Of a DNA stretch of 64,000 nt, positions 17,265 through 24,673 are shown piece after piece. The stretch is from an uncultured Pelagibacteraceae bacterium. GTDB taxonomy: Bacteria; Pseudomonadota; Alphaproteobacteria; Pelagibacterales; Pelagibacteraceae. The position numbers were made by a program, and so were the translations under genes. The notes beneath the pieces are model-generated. The model was not told the DNA's origin and searched no databases. It saw only the letters and a program-made list of their open reading frames with translations. How positions within the stretch are numbered: position 1 is the stretch's first letter; each line of letters opens with the position of its first letter. Location of the stretch: the NCBI GenBank assembly GCA_902576395.1, contig CACGVB010000003.1:1-64000 (forward strand), in the 5' to 3' direction.

Positions 17265-18049
17265 TGTCATACAATTTCAAAAATAAAAAAATAATTATCT
17301 CTGCTGGAGCATCAGGAATTGGGTGGGCAACAGCAAAGGAGTGTCTTGAAAAAGGTGCGAAGGTATTCATTTGTGATGTCGATAAAAAATCTATAAATAA
17401 ATTAAAAAAAAATCCTTTGAATAATAAAAGGTTGTTTTCTTTTCATTGCGATGCCTCAAATGAAAACGATGTAATAAATTTTTTTAAAGAAATTAAAAAA
17501 AAAACACAAAAAATTGATGCACTAATTAATAATGTTGGAGTTGCAGGCCCAACAGGAACCATGGACAAACTTAAAACAAAAGATTGGGAACAAACTTTAA
17601 AGATAAATGTAATTAGTCATTTTATTTTTTCAAAATTAGCAATCCCAATGTTAAAAAAAAATAAAGGTGGGTCAGTAGTTAATCTGTCTTCTACAGCAGG
17701 TATATTTGGGTTTCCATTAAGATCTCCCTACTCAGCAAGTAAATGGGCGGTAGTTGGAATGACTAAAACTTTAGCAATGGAATTAGGCAAGTTTAAAATT
17801 AGAGTAAACGCAATTTGTCCAGGAACTGTAAAAGGAGATAGAATGGGAAGAGTTATTAGAGATAAAGCTAAATTTTTGAAAATTTCAAAAAAAGCTGTGG
17901 AGAGTGAATTCGTTTCTATGACTTCTCTTAATACTTGGGTTTATGAGAAAGATATTGGTAAAATGTGTTGTTATTTAATATCCGATGAGTCTTCTAGAAT
18001 TTCTGGTCAAGTAGTTGGCGTTGATGGTAACACTTTAAGAATGCATTAG
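17264..18049 (+). CDS. Short-chain dehydrogenase/reductase
   Basis: A 261-residue SDR oxidoreductase with the NAD(P)-binding SAGASGIGWATAKE near the N-terminus, the structural NNVGVAGPTG, catalytic Ser in LSSTAG, and Tyr-x-x-x-Lys in YSASKWAVVG. An Asp at the end of the second strand (FICDVDKK) favours NAD over NADP. It starts on the last base of the upstream oxygenase gene, so the pair is translationally coupled and probably acts sequentially: hydroxylation, then oxidation of the new hydroxyl. It converges on the alpha/beta hydrolase gene with only four bases between stops. Confidence 0.9.
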   Translation: MSYNFKNKKIIISAGASGIGWATAKECLEKGAKVFICDVDKKSINKLKKNPLNNKRLFSFHCDASNENDVINFFKEIKKKTQKIDALINNVGVAGPTGTMDKLKTKDWEQTLKINVISHFIFSKLAIPMLKKNKGGSVVNLSSTAGIFGFPLRSPYSASKWAVVGMTKTLAMELGKFKIRVNAICPGTVKGDRMGRVIRDKAKFLKISKKAVESEFVSMTSLNTWVYEKDIGKMCCYLISDESSRISGQVVGVDGNTLRMH

Positions 18050-18053
18050 AGCT

Positions 18054-18824
18054 TTAAATATTTTCAATAAATTCTATTAAGTTTTTTGCAATTTGCTCAG
18101 GAGCCTCTATCAAAAAAGAGTGTTTTACCTCTGGTACAATAACTAATTTAGAATCTTTTACCTCGTTTGACATTTTTTTATTATGAGATGGAGTGCATCC
18201 ACTATCGTTTTCACCTGTCATAAATAAGCAGGGTTTCTTTATATCTTTTAACCAAGAGAACATCTCAGTTTCCGCATAAATTTTAAAAACATTTATAAAT
18301 ACATCTTTATCTGTATCTATTACTTGTTTTAATCTCCTAGATACCAGGTCTGGATTTTTTTCAATAAAATTGTCTGTAAACCATCTGTTAGTGAGATTTT
18401 TTAATGTTTGTTCAACGCCCTTATCTTTTAGATCTGAAATGACACTCCACACTTTTTGTTTATCTTCATCAGATCTGCCTGCAACTGTTGATAATAAGCC
18501 AACTGACAAAACTCTTTCTGGAAACTTTTTAGCATAAGCAGGAGCAATCATGCCCCCTAAAGAATGTCCCATAAAATGGGCTTTTTGGATGTTTGTCTTT
18601 TCTCTTACTCTTTCAAGATCTAATACAAGATCATCTAAATTAAAATCCTTATTATCTACAGGTGATTTTCCATGACCTCTTAAATCATATGTCACAACTG
18701 TAAACATGCTTTTAAGTTTTGGAGTAATAAATCTCCATGCATCTTCAGCACCTCCAACTCCATGAGTTAAAAATATTGCAGGCCCTGATCCTGTGACTGA
18801 GTAATTGCAATCTATGATGCTCAT
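18054..18824 (-). CDS. Alpha/beta hydrolase (copy A)
   Basis: A 256-residue hydrolase with oxyanion-hole segment LTHGVGGAEDAW, nucleophile elbow GHSLGG (Ser88), acid in TGENDSGCTP and His in VKHSFLIEAP. The size and motif pattern resemble 3-oxoadipate enol-lactonase/esterase-like members. It is six bases downstream of an LLM flavin-dependent oxidoreductase, so the two are one operon. A paralogue sharing an NRWF...FIEKNP segment lies at 31727, also downstream of an LLM oxidoreductase. The substrate may be the ester, lactone or thioester formed by that enzyme; this is inference. Confidence 0.88.
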   Translation of the reverse strand: MSIIDCNYSVTGSGPAIFLTHGVGGAEDAWRFITPKLKSMFTVVTYDLRGHGKSPVDNKDFNLDDLVLDLERVREKTNIQKAHFMGHSLGGMIAPAYAKKFPERVLSVGLLSTVAGRSDEDKQKVWSVISDLKDKGVEQTLKNLTNRWFTDNFIEKNPDLVSRRLKQVIDTDKDVFINVFKIYAETEMFSWLKDIKKPCLFMTGENDSGCTPSHNKKMSNEVKDSKLVIVPEVKHSFLIEAPEQIAKNLIEFIENI

Positions 18825-18830
18825 AGATAT

Positions 18831-19865
18831 TTAAGCAACTTGTATATTAGATTTTTTGAAATATGGGATTACGTTTTCACCAATTCTATACATTGACTCT
18901 ATTAGATCTTCTTGAGATTGTCCAAAACTCGAACTAAGAATTACCTCATCAACTCCTGCTTCAGCATAAACGCTAAGTTTATCGATCATTTCATTTAAAG
19001 GACAAATTAAAAGATTTTCTTTTAATTCTTCTAAAGTTTGTTTTCTTGGCAAAGCTTCTATATTCCCTTCTTTTACTTTTCCTGGTCCTATAAACATATT
19101 GTCAAATCTTTTATAATATTCGTAAGCAAGTTTTGTTTTCTCTCTAGCTTCATTTTCATCTTTTGCTAAGTAAGCCATTCGTTGCATTGAAAGTTTGAGT
19201 AACTTACCTTTTTCACCTAGTTGAATGCAACCTTCTTTAAATGCATTAACTCTACTTAATAAAAGATCTTTTGTACCTGATAATACTGTTGATTGAACAT
19301 GAAATCCTCTTGAAGCTGCATCTTTTATACTTTCTAAATTCATTGCGGCAACCATCATTGGTATTGGATTACTTATGGGTCGAGGCATTATAGTTAATGG
19401 TTCGAAGTCATAGTGTTTGCCCTTATAAGAAACTTCTTTATTTTTTAATAATAATTGTAGAACCTCTAAAGACTCTACAAATTTTTCTTTTGATTGTTCT
19501 ATTGGTGTGCCTAGTCTCTTCATTTCCCATGGAAATGCCCCTCTTCCTACACCTAAGATTAATCTTCCATCTGTTAATATATCAGCAGTGGCTACTTCAC
19601 CAGCATATGTTCTCATATCGTGTAGAGGCAAAACAACTATCCCTGTTGTTATTTTAATATTTTTTGTAACTGATGCAATCTTTACAGCCATCTGTAATGG
19701 TGATGGCATCATTAGTAAGTTAATTAAATGATGCTCTGGTATTGATACCGTTGCATAACCAAGTTTTTCAGCAGTTACACATTCTTCAAGCATATTTTTA
19801 AAATGCTGCCTTGAACCAATACTTGTATCTGGCATGTAACTTGTTAAAAAATGATTAAAATCCAT
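18831..19865 (-). CDS. LLM class flavin-dependent oxidoreductase (copy A)
   Basis: A 344-residue TIM-barrel protein of the bacterial luciferase-like monooxygenase family. It has VSIPEHHLIN, ITTGIVVLPLHDMRTYAGEVATAD and DGRLILGVGRG, the usual FMN-binding core, and a C-terminal helix after PLNEMIDKL. Members use FMNH2 and oxygen, or F420, to oxidise aldehydes, sulfonates, amines and other small molecules. It precedes the alpha/beta hydrolase on the minus strand. Whether it has a flavin reductase partner in this window is not apparent. Substrate unknown. Confidence 0.9.
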   Translation of the reverse strand: MDFNHFLTSYMPDTSIGSRQHFKNMLEECVTAEKLGYATVSIPEHHLINLLMMPSPLQMAVKIASVTKNIKITTGIVVLPLHDMRTYAGEVATADILTDGRLILGVGRGAFPWEMKRLGTPIEQSKEKFVESLEVLQLLLKNKEVSYKGKHYDFEPLTIMPRPISNPIPMMVAAMNLESIKDAASRGFHVQSTVLSGTKDLLLSRVNAFKEGCIQLGEKGKLLKLSMQRMAYLAKDENEAREKTKLAYEYYKRFDNMFIGPGKVKEGNIEALPRKQTLEELKENLLICPLNEMIDKLSVYAEAGVDEVILSSSFGQSQEDLIESMYRIGENVIPYFKKSNIQVA

Positions 19866-19901
19866 ACAACTAAATTACCATTTTAAGTTTTTTTTAGATA
19901 T

Positions 19902-20846
19902 CTATTTTCTAATTTTATTTTCATATTTTTTTCTAAGGTTTTGTAAGTTGACTAAGTACTCATCTCTTATATTTGATAATTGATTGATTGACTTTCCTTT
20001 TGCTTGCTTTTTTGTACCAGAAATCAATCTTTCTGAGAGTTTTTTTGATAGTTTTGGTGCTTTAAGCTTAGTCCATGGGAGTTTTAATGCGGGCCCAAAT
20101 TGTTCAAGCATATGTTTCATTCCGGCTTTTCCTCCTGCTAAATGAAAAGTTAAAAATGTTCCCATTAATGAGTATCTTAAGCCTGGGCCGTCCTCAATAG
20201 CTCTATCTAAATCCTCTGTTGAGGCATACCCTTCATTTATAATATGAAGCGCTTCTCTCCATAAAGCCTCTTGCAGTCTATCAGATAGATATCCTGGCAG
20301 CTCCTTTTTAAGGGTAATTGGGTTCATTGAGATCGATTTATAAAATTTATTTGCTGCATTTAATGATCTAGAACTTGTTTTTTTTCCTGGAACTATTTCA
20401 ACTAAAGGTAGTAAATAAACAGGATTGAATGGATGGGCAATGATACCTCTTTTATTATTTTTACATTTTGAAAAAATTCTTGAGGGAAGTAATCCTGATG
20501 AGCTTGATGATATCAAAACCTCAGGTTTACAATAATTTGAAATTTGACTTATTAATTGAGTTTTAAGTATATAGTTTTCAGGAGCACATTCTTGGATTAG
20601 ATCTGCATCTTTAACAGTACTCTCTAAAGAAGAAAAAAAATTTAAATTATTTAAATTTATCTTTTTTTTATTAAATAGTTTTTTTACAAAAGGTACGGCT
20701 CTTTTTATTTCTTGGATTAAGCTATTCCTTTGAATTAAATTTTTATCGTATGCTAAAACTTTTATGTTGTGAGCTAAGAGTCTTATTATCCACCCTACTC
20801 CAATTACTCCTGTACCAATTACTGCAACTTTTTTAATTTTGGACAT
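19902..20846 (-). CDS. 3-hydroxyacyl-CoA dehydrogenase-fold protein, probable L-carnitine dehydrogenase
   Basis: A 314-residue NAD-dependent dehydrogenase with Rossmann motif VAVIGTGVIGVGW at the N-terminus and the C-terminal helical domain of the HAD/carnitine dehydrogenase family (GIIAHPFNPVYLLPLVEIVPG, then LSDRLQEALWREALHI). L-carnitine dehydrogenases belong to this family and oxidise carnitine to 3-dehydrocarnitine. The gene is translationally coupled (one-base overlap) to a DUF849/BKACE enzyme, the known next step. In some bacteria the dehydrogenase carries a fused thioesterase; here a separate hot-dog thioesterase is encoded at 23364. Carnitine specificity is inferred from this combination, not from diagnostic residues. 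Confidence 0.82.
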   Translation of the reverse strand: MSKIKKVAVIGTGVIGVGWIIRLLAHNIKVLAYDKNLIQRNSLIQEIKRAVPFVKKLFNKKKINLNNLNFFSSLESTVKDADLIQECAPENYILKTQLISQISNYCKPEVLISSSSSGLLPSRIFSKCKNNKRGIIAHPFNPVYLLPLVEIVPGKKTSSRSLNAANKFYKSISMNPITLKKELPGYLSDRLQEALWREALHIINEGYASTEDLDRAIEDGPGLRYSLMGTFLTFHLAGGKAGMKHMLEQFGPALKLPWTKLKAPKLSKKLSERLISGTKKQAKGKSINQLSNIRDEYLVNLQNLRKKYENKIRK

Positions 20847-21733
20847 TACTTGTGTTTAACAAGCTTTAATTTTTTCCTTGTTTCTTCTGCAGTCATTATT
20901 GATGCACCAAGATCTGTTACAATTCTGATCGCTTTTTCAACTAACTGAGCATTGGTTGCAAGTTTACCTTTTGATATATACAAATTATCTTCTAAACCAA
21001 CTCTTGGGTTTCCACCCATAACAACTGTTTGTGCTACAAAAGGCATTTCATTTTTTGATATTGCAAAGCCTGACCACACTCCTTGTTCTGGCATTATATC
21101 TTTCATTGCTTGCATTGCTAACGGAGTAGCTGGAGCTCCCCAAGGAATACCTAAACACATTTGAAACATTGGGGGATCATCTAACAAACCTTCTTTGTAT
21201 AATTGAGAGCCAAACCACATATTTCCTAAATCAAATGCCTCTATCTCTGGTTTAACTTTAATTTCCTGTAATTTTTTTGCAGCTTTTCTTAAATCATTAG
21301 GAGTATTAACTGTGATGACTGAACCATCTCCAAAATTTAATGTTCCAGCATCTAATGTGCAAATTTCTGGTAAAAATTGTTCTGCATTAGCTATTCTTTC
21401 CATAACATTTGCCATGTCTGTCATAGGGCCAAAATCTAGTGGGTTTTTTCCTTGTCCTATGTCCAAATCTCCACCCATCCCAGTAGTTAAGTTTAAAATT
21501 ACATCGGTTTCACTTGATCTAATTCTATCAACTACCTCTTTATATAATTCCAACTTTCTACTTGGTGTTCCATCTTCTTCTCTAACATGAATATGTGCAA
21601 TTGCTGCTCCAGCTTTTGCTGCCTCTATTGCTGATTTAGATATTTGTTCTGGAGTTTTTGGTAAGTCAGGATGTTTGCTAGCAGTATCGCCTGATCCTGT
21701 TACAGCACATGATACAAAAACGTTGTTGTTCAT
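20846..21733 (-). CDS. Beta-keto acid cleavage enzyme (BKACE/DUF849), probable dehydrocarnitine cleavage
   Basis: A 295-residue zinc-dependent TIM-barrel enzyme. It has the N-terminal SCAVTGSGDTASKHPDLPKT, metal-binding His pair in AAIAHIHVRE, and conserved TLDAGTLNFG and EAFDLGNMWFG. BKACE enzymes condense a beta-keto acid with acetyl-CoA, giving acetoacetate and a new acyl-CoA. With 3-dehydrocarnitine the products would be betainyl-CoA and acetoacetate. One-base overlap with the carnitine dehydrogenase-like gene and the nearby thioesterase support this assignment. It is divergent from the class II aldolase gene at 21763 across only 29 bases. Confidence 0.85.
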   Translation of the reverse strand: MNNNVFVSCAVTGSGDTASKHPDLPKTPEQISKSAIEAAKAGAAIAHIHVREEDGTPSRKLELYKEVVDRIRSSETDVILNLTTGMGGDLDIGQGKNPLDFGPMTDMANVMERIANAEQFLPEICTLDAGTLNFGDGSVITVNTPNDLRKAAKKLQEIKVKPEIEAFDLGNMWFGSQLYKEGLLDDPPMFQMCLGIPWGAPATPLAMQAMKDIMPEQGVWSGFAISKNEMPFVAQTVVMGGNPRVGLEDNLYISKGKLATNAQLVEKAIRIVTDLGASIMTAEETRKKLKLVKHK

Positions 21734-21762
21734 AATTTATTTTTCAACTATATTTTAAAATC

Positions 21763-22494
21763 ATGCAAATGGAAATATCAGAATTACAGAAGGATTTAGC
21801 TGCAACTTTTAGATGGACGGCTAGACTTAATATGCATGAGGGAGTTGCAAACCATTTTAGTGCATGCATACCTGGTACATCTGATTTTTACTGTAATAAA
21901 GCAGGTATTCATTTTAGTAGAATGAAGGCTAGTGATTTGATCTTAGTAACTAAAGAAAATAAAGATGAGTTGAAGAATAAGCCAGACATTATTGATCCGA
22001 CAGCTTTGTATATCCATGGTGCAATTCATGAAAAAGCTCCACACGCAAGATGTATTTTTCATGTCCATTCTAAATATGCAACTGCTCTTTCTACGCTAAA
22101 AGACCCAGTCTTGAAACCAATTGATCAAAATACGATGATGTTTTATAATAGAGTATCTACATACAATGAATTTGGAGGTTTAGGACTTGAGGACGAATCC
22201 ATTAAAATGGCAAATTCTCTTGGGAATAAACAGCACATGTTGCTTGCAAATCATGGAATTTTAACAACAGGAGAAACTGTGGCTGAAGGTTTTAATTCCC
22301 TTTATTATTTTGAAAGAGCGGCACAAACATATCTTACAGCTCTTTCAACAAACCAAGAACTTAATGTGGTCAGCCATGAAGTTGCAGAGAAAACTGCTGA
22401 AGAACATGCAAACTTTCCAACTGATTTTGCAAATCTATTCCTATCTCAAATAAGATTAATTTTAGATAAAGAAGAACCTGATTACAAAAATTAA
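21763..22494 (+). CDS. Class II aldolase/adducin family protein
   Basis: A 243-residue protein of the fuculose-phosphate aldolase/adducin family, with the zinc-binding histidines in HVHSKYATALS and the C-terminal LLANHGILTTGETVAEGF. The N-terminal DLAATFRWTARLNMHEGVANHFSA is typical of the cytoplasmic, non-sugar-phosphate branch. Enzymes of this fold cleave or epimerise hydroxy-keto compounds; many members have no known substrate. It begins a tightly packed plus-strand operon (aldolase, CitE-like lyase, thioesterase, TauD-like oxygenase, GMC oxidoreductase) and abuts the next start with no gap. Translation could also start two codons later at a second Met. Confidence 0.85.
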   Translation: MQMEISELQKDLAATFRWTARLNMHEGVANHFSACIPGTSDFYCNKAGIHFSRMKASDLILVTKENKDELKNKPDIIDPTALYIHGAIHEKAPHARCIFHVHSKYATALSTLKDPVLKPIDQNTMMFYNRVSTYNEFGGLGLEDESIKMANSLGNKQHMLLANHGILTTGETVAEGFNSLYYFERAAQTYLTALSTNQELNVVSHEVAEKTAEEHANFPTDFANLFLSQIRLILDKEEPDYKN

Positions 22495-23355
22495 ATGGAC
22501 TTGAACAAATTAAAAGTAAGACGAAGTTTTATTTTTACACCTGGACTTCATCCAGAAATGTTTCCTAAAGCAATTGCATCAGGTGCAGACATGGTTTGTA
22601 TTGAATTAGAGGATGGGATAGCAATCAATGATAAAGCAGAAGCTAGAAAAAATACTATAGAGGCTCTGAAAACTCTCGAAGTAAAAAATGATATAGAGTT
22701 AGTTGTCAGATTAAATAATCAAAGAACAAAGTTTGGTCTTTTAGATTTAGAAGCTTTCATATCTAGCAAAATAAATCTAAAAGCTATCATGTTACCAAAG
22801 GTTAAAACTCCAGATGAAATAACGTTTATAGATGATCTTTTAACAGACTGTAATTTAGATACGGATCTTCATGTAATCATGGAAACAAATGAGGCTTTAG
22901 AAAATATTTATAATATTGCTCATGCCAGTAAAAGAATAGTTGCTCTATATTTTGGTGGAGTTGATATGGCAGCTGAGCTTAGAGTTGAAAATAAATGGGA
23001 AAATCTTGTCCATGCGAGATCTAAATTAGTTCATGCAGGTGCAAGTGTTGGTGTAGATGTAATAGATGTACCTTATTTAGACTTAGAGAATATGGAAGGA
23101 ATGAGGAAAGAGGCTGAACAAGTAAGAAACTTAGGCTTTACTGGAAAAGGTTCCATTCATCCAAAACAAATTAAAATTTTAAATGAGGTATTTACACCAC
23201 CTCAAGATGAAATTATCAAGGCTAAAAAAATTTTAGAAGAATTTAATAATTCAAATACAGGTCTAGTAGTCATAGATGGTAAACTTATAGAAAAACCTGT
23301 CCTTCGAGAAATGAAAAGGAAAATATTGATAGCAGATAAAATAAATAAAGTTTAA
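22495..23355 (+). CDS. HpcH/HpaI aldolase/citrate lyase beta-like protein
   Basis: A 286-residue CitE-like TIM barrel. It starts LKVRRSFIFTPGLHPEMF, with metal-binding acid in CIELEDGIA, conserved Arg in VVRLNN and the C-terminal FTGKGSIHPKQIKILNEVF. Such proteins cleave or form (S)-citramalyl-CoA, malyl-CoA or related thioesters, or act on free hydroxy acids. It starts one base after the class II aldolase stop and lies eight bases before the thioesterase gene. A CoA-thioester substrate made in the same pathway is plausible. It has no CitD/CitF partners, so it is not citrate lyase itself. Confidence 0.88.
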   Translation: MDLNKLKVRRSFIFTPGLHPEMFPKAIASGADMVCIELEDGIAINDKAEARKNTIEALKTLEVKNDIELVVRLNNQRTKFGLLDLEAFISSKINLKAIMLPKVKTPDEITFIDDLLTDCNLDTDLHVIMETNEALENIYNIAHASKRIVALYFGGVDMAAELRVENKWENLVHARSKLVHAGASVGVDVIDVPYLDLENMEGMRKEAEQVRNLGFTGKGSIHPKQIKILNEVFTPPQDEIIKAKKILEEFNNSNTGLVVIDGKLIEKPVLREMKRKILIADKINKV

Positions 23356-23363
23356 ATTAAATT

Positions 23364-23831
23364 ATGTCATTTCATCTTGCCACTAGAAAAGTTATTAAGG
23401 AATGGACAGACTACAATGAACATATGAATATGGCATACTATGTTCTAATTTTTGATCAAGCATGGGAGACAATGCTTAATAAGTTTCATATGGGTGGTTC
23501 AAATGCGCAAATTAATAAAAGAAGTACTATGGTTGTAGATACGAGAACTACCTATGACAATGAAGTGAAAGAAAATGATGAAGTAGATGTTTATTGCACC
23601 TTCTTTGATCATGATAAAAAAAGATTACATTTAAAATGCGAAATGTATGAAAAGAAGTCAAAAAAACTTGCTGCAACTATTGAAAGCCTGTCGCTTTATA
23701 TTGATCTGGATAAAAGAAAGGTCACAGAATTTGAACAAGATAAAATCCAAATAATGGATGACTTTATAAATAAAAATAAGGTTTCTTTTAACTCAGAAAA
23801 TTTAGTGTTTTCTGGTAAGCTAAAAAAATAA
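23364..23831 (+). CDS. Hot-dog acyl-CoA thioesterase, probable betainyl-CoA thioesterase
   Basis: A 155-residue 4HBT-type thioesterase with the N-terminal EWTDYNEHMNMAYYVLIFDQAW helix/strand signature of the family, including the Asp-x-x-x-His segment. In carnitine-degrading bacteria a thioesterase of this type, separate or fused to L-carnitine dehydrogenase, hydrolyses betainyl-CoA to glycine betaine and CoA. Because the dehydrogenase and cleavage enzyme lie 2 kb away, that activity is the leading hypothesis here. A general acyl-CoA thioesterase remains possible. It is packed between the CitE-like gene and the TauD-like oxygenase gene (3-base gap). Confidence 0.82.
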   Translation: MSFHLATRKVIKEWTDYNEHMNMAYYVLIFDQAWETMLNKFHMGGSNAQINKRSTMVVDTRTTYDNEVKENDEVDVYCTFFDHDKKRLHLKCEMYEKKSKKLAATIESLSLYIDLDKRKVTEFEQDKIQIMDDFINKNKVSFNSENLVFSGKLKK

Positions 23832-23834
23832 GTT

Positions 23835-24668
23835 ATGGAAATTAAACTTTTGTCAGGAGCACTTGGTGCAGAAATAACAGGGATAGATCTTAAAGATACA
23901 TCTGATCAAAACATCAAGGAAATTAATAATTTATTATTAGAACACAAAGTTATTTTCTTTAGAGACCAAAAAATTAATGCTGAACAACATATAGCATTAG
24001 CTGAAAAATTTGGACCATTAGAAACACATGCATATGTAAAAGGATTAAGTAAACATCCCGAAATAGTAAGAATAATTAAAGCAGAAGACGAAAAAAACCA
24101 ATGGGGTGAGAATTGGCATAGTGATGTTAGTTACAATGAAAAACCAACGAAAGCAGTAATATTAAAATCAATTAAAATTCCTCCTGTTGGTGGTGATACG
24201 TGCTTTGCAAACATGGAGCTTGCATGGGAAACATTAGATGAAGATATAAAAGAAAAGATAAAAGATAAAAAAGCAATCCATAGTTCTCTTGGCGCAGAAT
24301 TTTTTATTGAAAAATATAAAAAAATGGAGGGAAATGAAAAAAGAAATTTTGATGAATATTCTAATGAACACCCAATAGTAAGAACACATCCTGAGACTGG
24401 AAAAAAAATTCTATTTGTCAATTGGACATACACAAAAAAAATAATTGGATTTGAACAAGAAGAAAGCGACGAAATTTTAAAAAAAATATTTGAACACCAA
24501 GCACGACTTGAATTAACCTGTAGATTTAGCTGGACTGAAAATACAGTCTGTATATGGGATAATAGAAGTGTTATTCACTTTGCAATTGCAGATTTTTATC
24601 CAGGTAGAGGATTAGGATATGAAAGAGTAATGGATAGAATTGCTATTGAAGGTGACCACCCACAATAA
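23835..24668 (+). CDS. TauD/TfdA family Fe(II)/2-oxoglutarate dioxygenase
   Basis: A 277-residue dioxygenase with iron ligands His95 and Asp97 (NWHSDVSY) and distal His248 (WDNRSVIHFA), plus 2-oxoglutarate-binding Arg264 (GLGYERVMDR). These match the layout of TauD, whose ligands fall at almost the same positions. The family includes taurine, alkylsulfate, 2,4-D and quaternary-amine dioxygenases, so taurine is only one candidate. It sits between a thioesterase and a choline-dehydrogenase-type oxidoreductase in the carnitine/betaine region. The gap to the next gene (TTG start) is five bases. Confidence 0.88.
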   Translation: MEIKLLSGALGAEITGIDLKDTSDQNIKEINNLLLEHKVIFFRDQKINAEQHIALAEKFGPLETHAYVKGLSKHPEIVRIIKAEDEKNQWGENWHSDVSYNEKPTKAVILKSIKIPPVGGDTCFANMELAWETLDEDIKEKIKDKKAIHSSLGAEFFIEKYKKMEGNEKRNFDEYSNEHPIVRTHPETGKKILFVNWTYTKKIIGFEQEESDEILKKIFEHQARLELTCRFSWTENTVCIWDNRSVIHFAIADFYPGRGLGYERVMDRIAIEGDHPQ

Positions 24669-24673
24669 ATACC

